From: Opitutaceae bacterium UBA2377
Lineage (GTDB): Bacteria; Verrucomicrobiota; Verrucomicrobiia; Opitutales; Opitutaceae
NCBI GenBank assembly: GCA_002344205.1
Contig: DDSZ01000039.1
Coordinates: forward strand, 190,299-254,298
Length of the DNA stretch: 64,000 nt
Reading direction: 5' to 3'
The notes under the pieces were generated by a model that did not search any database, had not been told where the DNA came from, and worked only from the letters and a program-made list of their open reading frames with translations. Below are positions 17,238-26,640 of this stretch, in pieces. The position numbers and the translations under genes were made by a program. Numbering within the stretch: position 1 is the first letter of the stretch; each line of letters opens with the position of its first letter.

Positions 17238-18352
17238 ACCACACGGTTCACATAGTCGGTGTAGCTCAGGATAATTCTCGACACCTTGTCGGAAACATTC
17301 GGCATCGAGTAGTCGCCGACTTGGCGGAGGGTACGACTCGGGCCGCGGCCCTGCCCCGCCAAGATACCGAGCGCCTCCCGGATGCGGGGATAGGCTAAGC
17401 CAGTCATCATCACCGATGCTTCTTCCATCGCCTCCGGCCGCTCATGGGCCTCGCGGATGTTGAGCGCGGGAAAGTTCCGAATCGAGGACTCTTCGCTGAT
17501 CGTTCCGCTGTCCGAAAGCACTGCGGCAGCATGCTGCTGGAGCTTTACGTAATCGGTAAACCCCATCGGCTTCAGCAGTTCGACCTTGGGATCTAACACG
17601 ACATTTTCGGCCTCGAAACGCTTTCGGGTCCGCGGATGCGTCGAGACAATGACACGATGGCCAAAGTCCTTCGCCAAACCGTTCAGTGTATCAACGAGCG
17701 CCGTCAGTAGCCGCGGCGAGTCTACGTTTTCTTCCCGGTGGGCGCTCACCACGAAATACTTCCCCTCCTCAAGCCGAAGCTGCGATAGGATCCTCGACGC
17801 GCCGATCTTGGGGCCGTAGTGCTGCAGCACTTCGAACATCGGGCTGCCAGTCTTGATGATCCGGTCCGGCGGCAACCCCTCGCGCAAAAGATACTCGCGC
17901 GCGATGTCGCTGTAGCAAAGGTTGATGTCGGAGATATGGTCGACGACCTTCCGGTTGATCTCCTCGGGCACCCGCTGGTCGAAGCAGCGGTTGCCGGCCT
18001 CCATATGAAACACCGGCACCTTGCGGCGTTTGGCGGCATAGGCTGCCAGACAGCTGTTCGTATCCCCGAGGACCAGCAGGGCGTCGGGCGCTTCCAGCGC
18101 GATCACCTCGTCGGTCTTGGCAATGATGTTGCCGATGGTCTCAGCCGCCGTCCGGCCCACGGCGTCGAGAAACCGGTCCGGTTTTCTCAGTTCCATGTCC
18201 TCGAAGAAGACCTGGTTCAGCTCGTAATCGTAGTTCTGCCCGGTGTGGACAATCCGGTGGTCGAAATATCGGTCGAGCGCGGCCATGACACGGGAGAGGC
18301 GGATGATCTCCGGTCGGGTGCCGATGACGGTCATGACCTTGAGTTTTTTCAT
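17222..18352 (-). CDS. fnlC: UDP-N-acetyl-6-deoxyhexose 2-epimerase (FnlC/WbjD/CapG)
   Basis: A 376-residue non-hydrolysing 2-epimerase of the WecB superfamily. [19 protein letters not shown], the [25 protein letters not shown] block and SAHREENVD are conserved. In the FnlC/WbjD/CapG group the enzyme performs the last step to UDP-L-FucNAc. Assignment to this group instead of to ManNAc synthesis rests on the neighbours fnlB and fnlA, which overlap or abut it. The start ATG at 18352 overlaps the fnlB stop by 4 nt. Confidence 0.92.
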   Translation of the reverse strand: MKKLKVMTVIGTRPEIIRLSRVMAALDRYFDHRIVHTGQNYDYELNQVFFEDMELRKPDRFLDAVGRTAAETIGNIIAKTDEVIALEAPDALLVLGDTNSCLAAYAAKRRKVPVFHMEAGNRCFDQRVPEEINRKVVDHISDINLCYSDIAREYLLREGLPPDRIIKTGSPMFEVLQHYGPKIGASRILSQLRLEEGKYFVVSAHREENVDSPRLLTALVDTLNGLAKDFGHRVIVSTHPRTRKRFEAENVVLDPKVELLKPMGFTDYVKLQQHAAAVLSDSGTISEESSIRNFPALNIREAHERPEAMEEASVMMTGLAYPRIREALGILAGQGRGPSRTLRQVGDYSMPNVSDKVSRIILSYTDYVNRVVWKKY

Positions 18353-19476
18353 AACGGTGAAGCAAAGACATCAGGATGATTGCGGTCAAAGATTTCATTC
18401 GCCCAGAGCATGACCACCATCTCCTCCTGCCCGACATTGGTGATGTCGTGCGCCCAGCCGGGCACGGTTTCGACAATCACCGGGTTACTGCCCTCCGTGT
18501 TCAGTTCATGGGTCTCGCCAGTGTCAATCTGGCGGAAACGGAACCGGGCGCGGCCTTTGATGACGAGGAACTTCTCCGTCTTGGTGTGGTGATAATGACC
18601 GCCGCGCGTCACCCCGGGCGGCGCGGTGAAATAGGAAAACTGCCCGCAGTCCGGCGTCTTGAGCATTTCCACGAACACCCCGCGGGGATCACCATGCTGA
18701 GGGATGGGATACGAAAAATCCGCCGGCGGCAGACAACTGACATAGGTGGAGTGCAGCGCCCGCAAAAAACCGTGGCCCACCCGCTCAGTAACCAAGGTCT
18801 GGCGGCTGGTGCGGAATCCCCGGATCAACTCCGCCACTTCGCCGACGGTCGTGGCATACTCAGGTTCAACCTTGGCAAAACCCTCAATATCGCGGGCGAG
18901 TTCAATGCCATCGAGCGCTTTCAAGAAGGTTGCCACGACATCGTCGATATAGACCAGTCGCAGCGGGGCCGCCGGGTCATTGACCGTGATCGGCAGCCCG
19001 CGGGCCGTATTGTGGCAAAACGTGGCCACCGCCGAATTGTAGTTTGGCCGGCACCACTTGCCGAACACGTTGGGCAAGCGGAATAGATGGACCGGCGCCC
19101 CCGTCTCGGACGCCAGGCTGCGCAACCGGTCTTCCGCCTCACGCTTGCTTTCTCCATAGGGATTGGCGCGTCCAGCTTGGGTCGAGGAGGTGTAAAGCAC
19201 CGCGATTTTCCGGCCCGAGGCGCGCATTTCCGCCCTGACCGCGGCACAAAGCTTCTCTGTCAGTGCTGAATTTCCTGTCCGGAATTCGCCGGGATCTTGC
19301 GGCCGGTTCACCCCCGCCAGATGAAAGACAAAATCCACCCCGGCCAACCGATGTGGCAGCTCGTCGATTGCATCCTCACGGGTGAAGGTCACGATCTGCA
19401 GGAGCTCACGCCGCTTGAGGTGGTGGACCAGATTGCGCCCGATGAAACCGCGCGCGCCGGTGATCAGAACCCGCAT
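18349..19476 (-). CDS. fnlB: Bifunctional epimerase/reductase for UDP-L-FucNAc (FnlB/WbjC/CapF)
   Basis: A 375-residue two-domain enzyme. The N-terminal SDR domain carries the nucleotide motif [12 protein letters not shown] and active-site residues in [21 protein letters not shown]. The C-terminal cupin (about residues 255-370) has the metal-binding pattern [17 protein letters not shown]. CapF uses the cupin for C3 epimerisation and the SDR for C4 reduction. Gene order fnlA-fnlB-fnlC is conserved with E. coli O26/O145, P. aeruginosa O11 and S. aureus type 5 loci. Confidence 0.94.
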   Translation of the reverse strand: MRVLITGARGFIGRNLVHHLKRRELLQIVTFTREDAIDELPHRLAGVDFVFHLAGVNRPQDPGEFRTGNSALTEKLCAAVRAEMRASGRKIAVLYTSSTQAGRANPYGESKREAEDRLRSLASETGAPVHLFRLPNVFGKWCRPNYNSAVATFCHNTARGLPITVNDPAAPLRLVYIDDVVATFLKALDGIELARDIEGFAKVEPEYATTVGEVAELIRGFRTSRQTLVTERVGHGFLRALHSTYVSCLPPADFSYPIPQHGDPRGVFVEMLKTPDCGQFSYFTAPPGVTRGGHYHHTKTEKFLVIKGRARFRFRQIDTGETHELNTEGSNPVIVETVPGWAHDITNVGQEEMVVMLWANEIFDRNHPDVFASPL

Positions 19477-19479
19477 CGC

Positions 19480-20541
19480 TTACTCCTCCGCCTCCGGACG
19501 CTCACCCTTGGCCACCGCCTGCATGAAGCGAACCTTGCCGAGCACCTGCCGCATGCCCGCGACATCCAGCTGACGGGTGTTATGGGAGCCGTACTCGGTC
19601 GCGGCGGATATACGCGGTTCGCCCTGTTCGACGAACTTGCCGTAGTTCAGGTCACGCAAGTCCGGGGGCACGCTGAAGTAGTCGCCCAAATCTCGGGCCG
19701 ACGCCATTTCCTCGCGGCTCAGCAGCACTTCGTAGAGCTTCTCCCCATGCCGCGTCCCGATGATGTCCACCCGGTGATCCGGGACGCCCAGTTCGGCCTT
19801 CACCGCTTCGGCCAGAACGCCGATCGTGGCGGCCGGGGCCTTCTGTACAAAAATTTCTCCCGGCTGCCCACGGTCGAAGGCATAAAGGACCAGATCGACG
19901 GCTTCATCCAGCGTCATCATGAACCGCGTCATGTTCGGGTCGGTCAAGGTGATCGGCTGCTTTTCCTGAATCTGCCGGACAAAAAGCGGGATGACCGAGC
20001 CGCGCGAGGCCATAACGTTGCCATACCGGGTCACACAGATGACCGTCGAGGAACTCTCGCGTGACTTTGCCACGGCGACCTTCTCCATCATGGCCTTGGA
20101 GATGCCCATCGCGTTGATGGGATAGACCGCCTTGTCGGTGCTCAGGCAAACTACCCGCCGCACACCCAAACTGATCGCCGCCTCGAGCACATTTTCGGTG
20201 CCAAGCACGTTGGTCCGCACCGCTTGCAACGGATGGAACTCACAGGACGGCACCTGCTTGAGTGCCGCGGCATGGAAAACGTAATCCACCCCGCGCATGG
20301 CCGCGCGCACGCTGTCGGCCTCCCGCACATCCCCGAGGTAGAACTTCAGCTTGGGGTGGCGGTACCGCTTGCGCATGTCATCCTGCTTCTTTTCATCGCG
20401 GCTGAGAATACGTATCTCATTTACGGGGCTGTCGATCAACCGACGTAATACGGCGTTACCAAAGCTGCCTGTCCCACCCGTGATCAGGATAGATTGATCG
20501 TTAAGATTAGCGATCGCAGAGGAAGATGAAGATGCAGTCAT
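19480..20541 (-). CDS. fnlA: UDP-GlcNAc 4,6-dehydratase/5-epimerase (FnlA/WbjB/CapE)
   Basis: A 353-residue soluble SDR, the first step to UDP-L-FucNAc. ILITGGTGSFGNAVLR is the NAD(P)-binding loop; CLSTDKAVYPINAMGISKAMMEK contains the catalytic Met-x-x-x-Lys. Like CapE it lacks the membrane domain of WbpM. The C-terminal segment with YFSVPPDLRDLNY and RQLDVAGMRQVL is typical of this family. ATG 20541 is 3 nt upstream of the Ser-rich N-terminus; fnlB starts 3 nt after its stop. Confidence 0.94.
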   Translation of the reverse strand: MTASSSSSAIANLNDQSILITGGTGSFGNAVLRRLIDSPVNEIRILSRDEKKQDDMRKRYRHPKLKFYLGDVREADSVRAAMRGVDYVFHAAALKQVPSCEFHPLQAVRTNVLGTENVLEAAISLGVRRVVCLSTDKAVYPINAMGISKAMMEKVAVAKSRESSSTVICVTRYGNVMASRGSVIPLFVRQIQEKQPITLTDPNMTRFMMTLDEAVDLVLYAFDRGQPGEIFVQKAPAATIGVLAEAVKAELGVPDHRVDIIGTRHGEKLYEVLLSREEMASARDLGDYFSVPPDLRDLNYGKFVEQGEPRISAATEYGSHNTRQLDVAGMRQVLGKVRFMQAVAKGERPEAEE

Positions 20542-20642
20542 ATGTTCAAAATGGCGTCAGCAGATATAGAAAATAGATACACACATTGAATCTGCTTTTC
20601 CAATGCATGTTAATTTTATTAGGCGGAACACAGAAAGCCCAC

Positions 20643-21407
20643 TCAACCGCAAATCGTGTCCTTTTCCTCGCGAGAGGGATATTGAATCAACACCGCGCGG
20701 TATTTGCCCTTGAAGACGAAAAGACTACCAGCTGCCGCCCCAATTGTCCCGTGACGGGCCACGAGTTCCCTGACATGGTTGAGGTCGCCCGCTCCACCGA
20801 GGATAGACAGTGGCACCTTGACCGCTTCACGTACTGCTTGAACCAGATCCATGTCATAACCTTTCATCGTGCCGTCGCGATCTATGGAATTGACCACGAT
20901 CTCACCCACTCCTTCGGCGGCCATTTTGCGAGCGAGTTCGGCCGGGTGCCAACCGCTCGGCCGTTTTCCGTTGTGAGTGAACACCTCGTATCTCCGCAGC
21001 AAACCGGATTGCCTGACGTCCATTACCACGACCACACTTTGGTTTCCGACCCGGCGCGCGGCCTGGACCACCAACCCCGGTGACTCGATAGCCGCGCTGC
21101 CAATCGCGACCTTCTCGACACCCAAGCTGATGATGCGTTCGAACTGTTCTGGGGTCTTGACGCCGCCCGCATAGCACAACGGCATGCGGCATTCGGACGC
21201 CAGCTTCGCGATCAGACTGTAGTTCGGCTCTCGCGCGGCTACTGAAGCGTCGATATCGGCCACGAACAACTCGTCTACTTCCTTTTCGTTGAAGATGCGA
21301 ACGGCGTTGAGTGGATCGCCGACATACTTTGGCTCTGTGAAACGCATGGTTTTCACCAAGCCTCCATTATGAATCAACAGACAGGGAATTATCCGGGGGC
21401 GTAGCAT
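20643..21407 (-). CDS. wbuZ: HisF-like cyclase subunit of the LPS amidotransferase system (WbuZ/HisF2)
   Basis: A roughly 254-residue TIM barrel related to imidazole-glycerol-phosphate synthase HisF. IPCLLIHNGGLVKTMRF replaces the usual HisF start IPCLDV, and FVADIDAS, CYAGGVKTPEQFERI, VVVMDVRQ and VNSIDRDGTMKGYD are present. With HisH it forms an ammonia-delivering complex for the WbuX/WbpG enzyme instead of serving histidine synthesis; no other his gene is present. ATG 21407 preferred over an in-frame TTG at 21413. Confidence 0.9.
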   Translation of the reverse strand: MLRPRIIPCLLIHNGGLVKTMRFTEPKYVGDPLNAVRIFNEKEVDELFVADIDASVAAREPNYSLIAKLASECRMPLCYAGGVKTPEQFERIISLGVEKVAIGSAAIESPGLVVQAARRVGNQSVVVVMDVRQSGLLRRYEVFTHNGKRPSGWHPAELARKMAAEGVGEIVVNSIDRDGTMKGYDMDLVQAVREAVKVPLSILGGAGDLNHVRELVARHGTIGAAAGSLFVFKGKYRAVLIQYPSREEKDTICG

Positions 21408-21409
21408 GG

Positions 21410-22018
21410 TCAAAGTTCGGCGAAATTCTTAAGTAAGCGCATCCCCCATTGGTGGCTTTTTTCCGGGTGAAATTGCACGCCAAAGATATTGCCATGAGCC
21501 ACCGCAGAAGTGAACTGGCCGCCGTAAGTTGTCACCGCAAGACGGTCCTGGGGATTCTGGCACTCGAAATAGTAGGAGTGCAGAAAGTAAAACCTCGGCG
21601 CCGGCAATCCCGTGAACAACCCGGATGGGCTTGGCACGGCATCATTCCATCCCATATGCGGAAGCAGGATTGATTCCCGGGCGTCCACCGCTGGCAATAG
21701 CCTCACCGTGGCATCGAGCCACCCAAGTCCCGCCCGTTTCCCTTCCTCGCTGGAGCGCGCCATCATCTGCATGCCTACGCAAATGCCGAGCACGGGCATC
21801 TGCTGCTGCAACACCAATTGGTCCAACTGGGGCCGCATACCGGAGTCCTCCAACTTCTGCATCGCCCAATCGAAGGAACCTACGCCCGGCAGGATTATCT
21901 TGCTGGCGCCCGCCAGCTGGCCCGCCGTCTGTGCGGTCGTCACAGGTATGGCAAGCCGCTTGTAGATGTTCTTGAATGCCTCGATATTCCCAAGCCCGTA
22001 GTCAACGATGGCGATCAT
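21410..22018 (-). CDS. wbuY: HisH-like glutamine amidotransferase (WbuY/HisH2)
   Basis: A 202-residue class I glutaminase. The nucleophile is in PVLGICVGMQMMA (Cys near residue 80), and the catalytic His and Glu lie in FGVQFHPEKSHQWG near the C-terminus. It should release ammonia for the adjacent HisF-like barrel and WbuX. The spacing of 2 nt to wbuZ and the 1-nt overlap with wbuX support a three-protein complex. Confidence 0.92.
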   Translation of the reverse strand: MIAIVDYGLGNIEAFKNIYKRLAIPVTTAQTAGQLAGASKIILPGVGSFDWAMQKLEDSGMRPQLDQLVLQQQMPVLGICVGMQMMARSSEEGKRAGLGWLDATVRLLPAVDARESILLPHMGWNDAVPSPSGLFTGLPAPRFYFLHSYYFECQNPQDRLAVTTYGGQFTSAVAHGNIFGVQFHPEKSHQWGMRLLKNFAEL

Positions 22019-23160
22019 CAGAATGCTCCGCCACGGCGCGCCAGCCTGAGGGCTGAGACAACTTTCTCAATCATGGTCAGTAGCTTGTGCTGGCTGCGAT
22101 AATCCCAATAGAATTTTTTTGGAATCTCCTGATAGTGCCGCAATTCATCCGTGCTGATGCCTAGCTTGGTCGCAATATACTCGAATTCCTGCGTAATGGC
22201 GACCGGATCGTATGGTGGCTTCTGCAATTCGATGAGGGCTTGATCGCGGGTAATTTGCCCGGTCAATATCAAACTGGAAAGTTGGTTGCGTCGCACATCG
22301 AAGCCGAATCGGGCAGGCAGCCAGTAGCTCTCGTAGAATCGCGTGAAGCGCGATTCGAAATGTTTCTGTGGGTATGGCTTCCATCCGTATTCTTTTGATA
22401 GCATCTCGAATGCCAGTTGCTTCGTGTACGGTATATAATTCAGAGGCTTAAGCACCTTTACACCTTTTATATAACGAAGATATAGCTTGTGCCGGAAAAC
22501 AGAACTGAAGGGATAGGTCTGCATGGGGATCGTGCCATAGCGTGCAAGAATATCCCGAATGTGCACCATATCTGTGCCCCAGTAATAATATTTCCCAGGC
22601 ATCATCACACACTCAGTCGCAATATTGCCACCATTGAGAATCGTCGAAATTTTGTACTTCTCGGCAAAATTGTAGAGCACCGCGATGAAGGCGTGATCCT
22701 GCGGGATGTCGATATGCGGCACGCCAGACTTGAACATCGCAAGCTGGAAGTCCCGCATCTCCTCCCAGTTGATCACCTCGGTGTAAAGATCGAGCCCAAG
22801 CTTGTCGACCAGCACGTGGATGTTGTGCACCGCTAGTTCCGAATTCCAGCCGCCGTCCACGTGGAAGACAAGCGGACGCAATCCGAACTCCTTTACCATG
22901 GTATGAAGCATGTAGGAGCTATCTACCCCTCCGCTTAATCCCACCAAACAGTCGAAATCCCTGCCTTTGGCGCTTTTTTTGATTTCATCCACGCGGCGCT
23001 CGAGTTCCTGCCGTCCTTGCTTGTCGGGATGCCAGTTTGGCTGCACTGTGTTCTGGAAATCCCAGTAATGATTACAGATATTGCTCTCGTCGAAGGTGGT
23101 GCCTGGATCGCTGCTATCCATCACGGTTTTGACACAAATACGATACGGGGGGATGCTCAT
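22018..23160 (-). CDS. wbuX: N-acetyl sugar amidotransferase (WbuX/LfnA/WbpG family)
   Basis: A 380-residue ATP-PP-loop amidotransferase that converts an N-acetyl group into an acetamidino group. The PP-loop is LVGLSGGVDSSY near residues 75-86, and an early CVKTVMDSSDPGTTFDESNICNHY segment is diagnostic for the family. P. aeruginosa WbpG acts in the ManNAc3NAm pathway, while LfnA/WbuX make L-FucNAm. Direct linkage to fnlABC, as in E. coli O145, favours L-FucNAm here. ATG 23160 preferred; an in-frame GTG lies at 23166. Confidence 0.92.
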   Translation of the reverse strand: MSIPPYRICVKTVMDSSDPGTTFDESNICNHYWDFQNTVQPNWHPDKQGRQELERRVDEIKKSAKGRDFDCLVGLSGGVDSSYMLHTMVKEFGLRPLVFHVDGGWNSELAVHNIHVLVDKLGLDLYTEVINWEEMRDFQLAMFKSGVPHIDIPQDHAFIAVLYNFAEKYKISTILNGGNIATECVMMPGKYYYWGTDMVHIRDILARYGTIPMQTYPFSSVFRHKLYLRYIKGVKVLKPLNYIPYTKQLAFEMLSKEYGWKPYPQKHFESRFTRFYESYWLPARFGFDVRRNQLSSLILTGQITRDQALIELQKPPYDPVAITQEFEYIATKLGISTDELRHYQEIPKKFYWDYRSQHKLLTMIEKVVSALRLARRGGAF

Positions 23161-23242
23161 AACCACTTTGGCTGTAAACTAGTATTTAGAAAGGTTGTCA
23201 GGATTGCTTGTAGGAAAAGGCCGACTGCCACGTACGGTTGGC

Positions 23243-24118
23243 TCACGCGGCCCGCTTTCGGGCTAGAATGAACATGTTCTGTTGGGAGTACTTTCGCCAA
23301 TTCAAATAATAGCGCAGATACGAGCGCTTGCCAGGCACGACCAGTTTTATCACTTCCTTTGCTATCGTCTTAGCGTCGCGATAGAGATAGGGGTACTTTT
23401 TCACGGTCACGACCTCATAATTCATTTTGGCAAGCATGGCGCGCAGAATGCGCTCAGAAGTAAAGCTAAGGTGATCTGGCAAGCAAACTGGCTTTAACGT
23501 CTCGTGCGCACTGAAATCGGCGCTGTCGCCTGTTTGCAAGAGCAAGAGCCCCCCGGGGCTTAGTTTACTTGAAAGTGCCTGCAGGAAGGATGGCGGGTGA
23601 ACCAGATGAGAGTACACATCCATCAACGAGATCACCTCAAAATTTCCCTTTGCTGCTTCTATTGAGCCTTGCGTTACATCGAGATTGCGTGACTTCGCGG
23701 ACAGCACTTTCCCGGTATTTGGCTCAACCCCTAGAAATTGGACCCTAGCTCCAAAGGTTTTCATTCCCGCTATGAGCAATTCTCCGTGACCACACCCCAC
23801 GTCGAGCCAACGCCCCAACGGCGGTTCGCAATGGCCGAAAACCTCCGTTAGGATCACAGACATTCTAGCGACGGTTTCTGAATTAAAGCGACCGGTCACC
23901 TGCAGAGAATGATCGCCTTGGTGCACGCCACGCTGCGTCGATTCTTCGACCACATCGGGTGCAGGAGGATTGTTCACATAAAGCAGGCCACAATTAGCAC
24001 ATTTGACCAAACTAAAACCGTTTTCATCCAGATATGGCAGCTGACTTGTGCTTTCGCAATTATAGCACTCTATGATGCTAATTTTAGCTATAGGTTTATC
24101 AATTGAGCATTTAGTCAT
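23243..24118 (-). CDS. SAM-dependent methyltransferase with N-terminal zinc-ribbon-like motif
   Basis: A 291-residue class I methyltransferase. The N-terminus carries two Cys pairs (CYNC near residue 18, CANC near 40) as in C-methyltransferase-type and UbiG-like sugar-modifying enzymes. Motif I is WLDVGCGHGELL near residues 105-116, and VISLMDVYSHLVHP follows. Its position between wzy and wbuX implies O-, N- or C-methylation of a sugar in the repeat unit; the substrate is unknown. It overlaps wzy by 4 nt. Confidence 0.85.
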   Translation of the reverse strand: MTKCSIDKPIAKISIIECYNCESTSQLPYLDENGFSLVKCANCGLLYVNNPPAPDVVEESTQRGVHQGDHSLQVTGRFNSETVARMSVILTEVFGHCEPPLGRWLDVGCGHGELLIAGMKTFGARVQFLGVEPNTGKVLSAKSRNLDVTQGSIEAAKGNFEVISLMDVYSHLVHPPSFLQALSSKLSPGGLLLLQTGDSADFSAHETLKPVCLPDHLSFTSERILRAMLAKMNYEVVTVKKYPYLYRDAKTIAKEVIKLVVPGKRSYLRYYLNWRKYSQQNMFILARKRAA

Positions 24119-25458
24119 ATATATTCTTTTCTAAACTGCAGCCATAGAAGGACCAAGAATAGTCCTCCCGAAACGATCGAAGTGAAAATTGAGACATTCA
24201 TTAGATTAATTGCCACATTGACAAAGAGCAGAGAAGCTAAGCGAGGGTTGCTCCGGGCGGCTGCGCAGTCACAGAGATAGAGCAGGCCGCCGAAGAGTGC
24301 TCCCGCGACAATGAGCCCATACACGCCCATCGCAGCGATGCCGTCGGTCAGAAAGAAGTTGGCATTCGCATTGTAGCGATCAACCGGCAGATAATTCGTC
24401 CCTACTACGACACCCAATGTATCATTGTATGGGTAAGCCATCAGTCGATTTACTCCCGTCACATGTGAAAAATAAGTCACTGGATTCGACTGAAAGAAGT
24501 CGTAATAATAGACCCCCATTAAACTGCTAACGAGCATTGCCCGAAAGATGAAGATCGAGGCAATCGCATGAATGATGCCACCACTGTTCCTGTCGAACAA
24601 AAGAAATGCTGCGGTTATGACAACTACGCCGGCCGATAAGCTAATAATTAACCTTCGGCTTTCAGCACCACTTTTTCCCGTTAGCCAATAAACATAGCCG
24701 ATTAAAATGATGGAAAAAAGAAACATGCGGTTAGCTAGAGTCATGTACAAAAAGACTTGTCCTGCAATTCCGCATAGCAGCCACCAGGGCCTCCTCGTCA
24801 TGAGTCCACAGGATATCAGAATAGGCCAGAGTGCACACCCTGCCCAAAGAATAAAATAACCCGCCAGAGGATTGGCTGTCTCTACCTCTCGGTTTGCAAA
24901 TCTCAGCTCATACAACTCCGCAGAATGCAGACCAACGAGCTGCAGCGCGCCTCTAAAAATAAGATATATGTATGCAGTAACCCCCAGGGCAACGACTGCT
25001 GCCAGCACCAACGCCTGTGTTTCGGATAACTTAAATGCCTTCAGTCGAATTGGACGCAAGTAGAACGCTCCGCCCGCCAAAAACATCGAAGCTGCGAGCC
25101 AGAGTATGAATTTGACCCGGAGCATTGTATCGAACTTTACATCTAGTCCGACACCAATCTGCATTGGTGCGTATGCAAAAACAAGTATCAACCAGTAAAT
25201 ACTTACAGCCGGTCGCTGCCATGAAAGTGGAGCCCACCAAGCTGAGACCGCAACACTCGCAATTATGAAAGCCAGCAGAGACCAGCTCGGTGTGACTAAT
25301 TCTAAGCCGAAATAGCCCCACGTAGGCACAAGGTACGCGCAATAGCTCCAGCACAAAACCGCAGCATACAACGCAAGCCAAAGCGTGAGATGAATCCTTC
25401 GCGTGCTGATTCTGATCCCAAGCAGGGAAAGATCATGCATCTTCATCGCCGATGTCAT
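24115..25458 (-). CDS. wzy: Putative O-antigen polymerase (Wzy)
   Basis: A 447-residue integral membrane protein with about eleven to twelve hydrophobic helices and a long extracytoplasmic loop in the second half (about residues 300-390, DFFQSNPVTYFSHVTGVNRLMAYPYNDTLG). Wzy proteins are identified by topology and context, not by motif; this is the only such protein between the flippase and sugar genes. Base composition is visibly more AT-rich than elsewhere in the window, as is common for Wzy. Start ATG 25458, with a second ATG at 25446. Confidence 0.82.
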   Translation of the reverse strand: MTSAMKMHDLSLLGIRISTRRIHLTLWLALYAAVLCWSYCAYLVPTWGYFGLELVTPSWSLLAFIIASVAVSAWWAPLSWQRPAVSIYWLILVFAYAPMQIGVGLDVKFDTMLRVKFILWLAASMFLAGGAFYLRPIRLKAFKLSETQALVLAAVVALGVTAYIYLIFRGALQLVGLHSAELYELRFANREVETANPLAGYFILWAGCALWPILISCGLMTRRPWWLLCGIAGQVFLYMTLANRMFLFSIILIGYVYWLTGKSGAESRRLIISLSAGVVVITAAFLLFDRNSGGIIHAIASIFIFRAMLVSSLMGVYYYDFFQSNPVTYFSHVTGVNRLMAYPYNDTLGVVVGTNYLPVDRYNANANFFLTDGIAAMGVYGLIVAGALFGGLLYLCDCAAARSNPRLASLLFVNVAINLMNVSIFTSIVSGGLFLVLLWLQFRKEYI

Positions 25459-26640
25459 TTACACGCGACAGAATCGGAGTGTCCGGCCGACAAGGTGATT
25501 CCAGTCGAGAAACTCCGCCGTGGCCGCACGAGCCCCCGCCGCCATCCGATTCCGCAAATTGTCGTTTAACGCCAAATCCTCCAGCTCGCGCCTGACACCA
25601 GGCACCGATATCGCGGCTCCCCTCAAAATCTTTACAGACGAATATTTGTTTAGATAGGAAAAGTCCTGTCCGCCGATGTCACCAACAACCAACGGCAATC
25701 CCATGCTCATCGCATGCTGCCAGAGCACTGACTGGCTCGCTGGGAATACCGCAAAGTCGGATGCAGCAAGATACTCATAAATGCCCGTTGTAGTCGCCCA
25801 CCCCACGAGATGTATTCGCGCAGATTTCCTTCCAAGCATCTTCAATTTTTCCATGTACAGCCGATCGTCGTCCGTAGCACTGCCTACGAGCACAAGATGA
25901 AGCCGTGGATTGTTGGTCTCGATAAACGCCTGCATCAAGAGCTCAGTGCGCTTGGCCGGAGTAAACTTGCCCCCGGAAAAGATGAGCAGGTCTTCCGAAT
26001 TAATGCCAAGCGTTTGGCGTACACGTTCGCGGGCACCTGATTCACGCACTGCTTGTCCTAGGTCGGTATCAGCACCAAGTGGCAGCAACTCCAGCTTGCT
26101 TTCCTCCACCCCATAAACCTCCTTAAGGAAGTCGCCGCATGCCGGCCATGCTATAAAAATCTTGCTGAGATGAGGCAAGACCATGTCAAGATAATGCTTG
26201 CGCAACACACCGTGCAGAATCTTGAGGGAGATCCAGTTCTTCCCCGAGTTACTGTAATCCGCATGGTAATCAAGTATCACCGCACAATGAGGATTACGCT
26301 TCTTGTAAGCCACAACCTCAGGTATATTCAGCATGATGTCGTGGATATATATGAGGTCCGGTGTCGATTCTGCGATTATTGCACTAATCGAAGTATATCT
26401 TCTAAATCGATTTAGGACATTGAATGAGTAGCGTAACTTGTGTATTTTTGCACCTGCGTAAGAATAGGTGCGGCTCGGCCAACTAGAATCATGTCGATCC
26501 GTATAATAGTCAAAAACAGAATCAAATGTGGATGCGATTACTGTAACTTCATGACCGAACTTCCGGTAGTATTTTACCAAAAGGTTCTCTTGATACTCGA
26601 GTTTTTCGTTGAAAAACTCGCAGATCATTAGGATTTTCAT
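25459..26640 (-). CDS. GT4-family glycosyltransferase
   Basis: A 393-residue GT-B enzyme. The N-terminus KILMICEFFNEKLEYQENLLVKYY is a Rossmann start; the donor half has LLIFSGGKFTPAKRTELLMQAF and LAASDFAVFPASQSVLWQHAMSMGLPLVV, a variant of the C-terminal E-x7-E region. It overlaps wzx by 4 nt and abuts wzy without a spacer. It is one of only two non-initiating transferases in the Wzx/Wzy block. Confidence 0.88.
   Translation of the reverse strand: MKILMICEFFNEKLEYQENLLVKYYRKFGHEVTVIASTFDSVFDYYTDRHDSSWPSRTYSYAGAKIHKLRYSFNVLNRFRRYTSISAIIAESTPDLIYIHDIMLNIPEVVAYKKRNPHCAVILDYHADYSNSGKNWISLKILHGVLRKHYLDMVLPHLSKIFIAWPACGDFLKEVYGVEESKLELLPLGADTDLGQAVRESGARERVRQTLGINSEDLLIFSGGKFTPAKRTELLMQAFIETNNPRLHLVLVGSATDDDRLYMEKLKMLGRKSARIHLVGWATTTGIYEYLAASDFAVFPASQSVLWQHAMSMGLPLVVGDIGGQDFSYLNKYSSVKILRGAAISVPGVRRELEDLALNDNLRNRMAAGARAATAEFLDWNHLVGRTLRFCRV

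Noticed and set aside
17222..18352. Epimerase considered as WecB (UDP-ManNAc synthesis)
   Set aside because: Gene order with fnlA and fnlB and translational coupling favour the FnlC/WbjD/CapG role.
20643..22018. HisF/HisH homologues considered as histidine biosynthesis genes
   Set aside because: No other his genes are nearby, the HisF N-terminus deviates, and coupling to wbuX and fnlABC fits sugar amidination.
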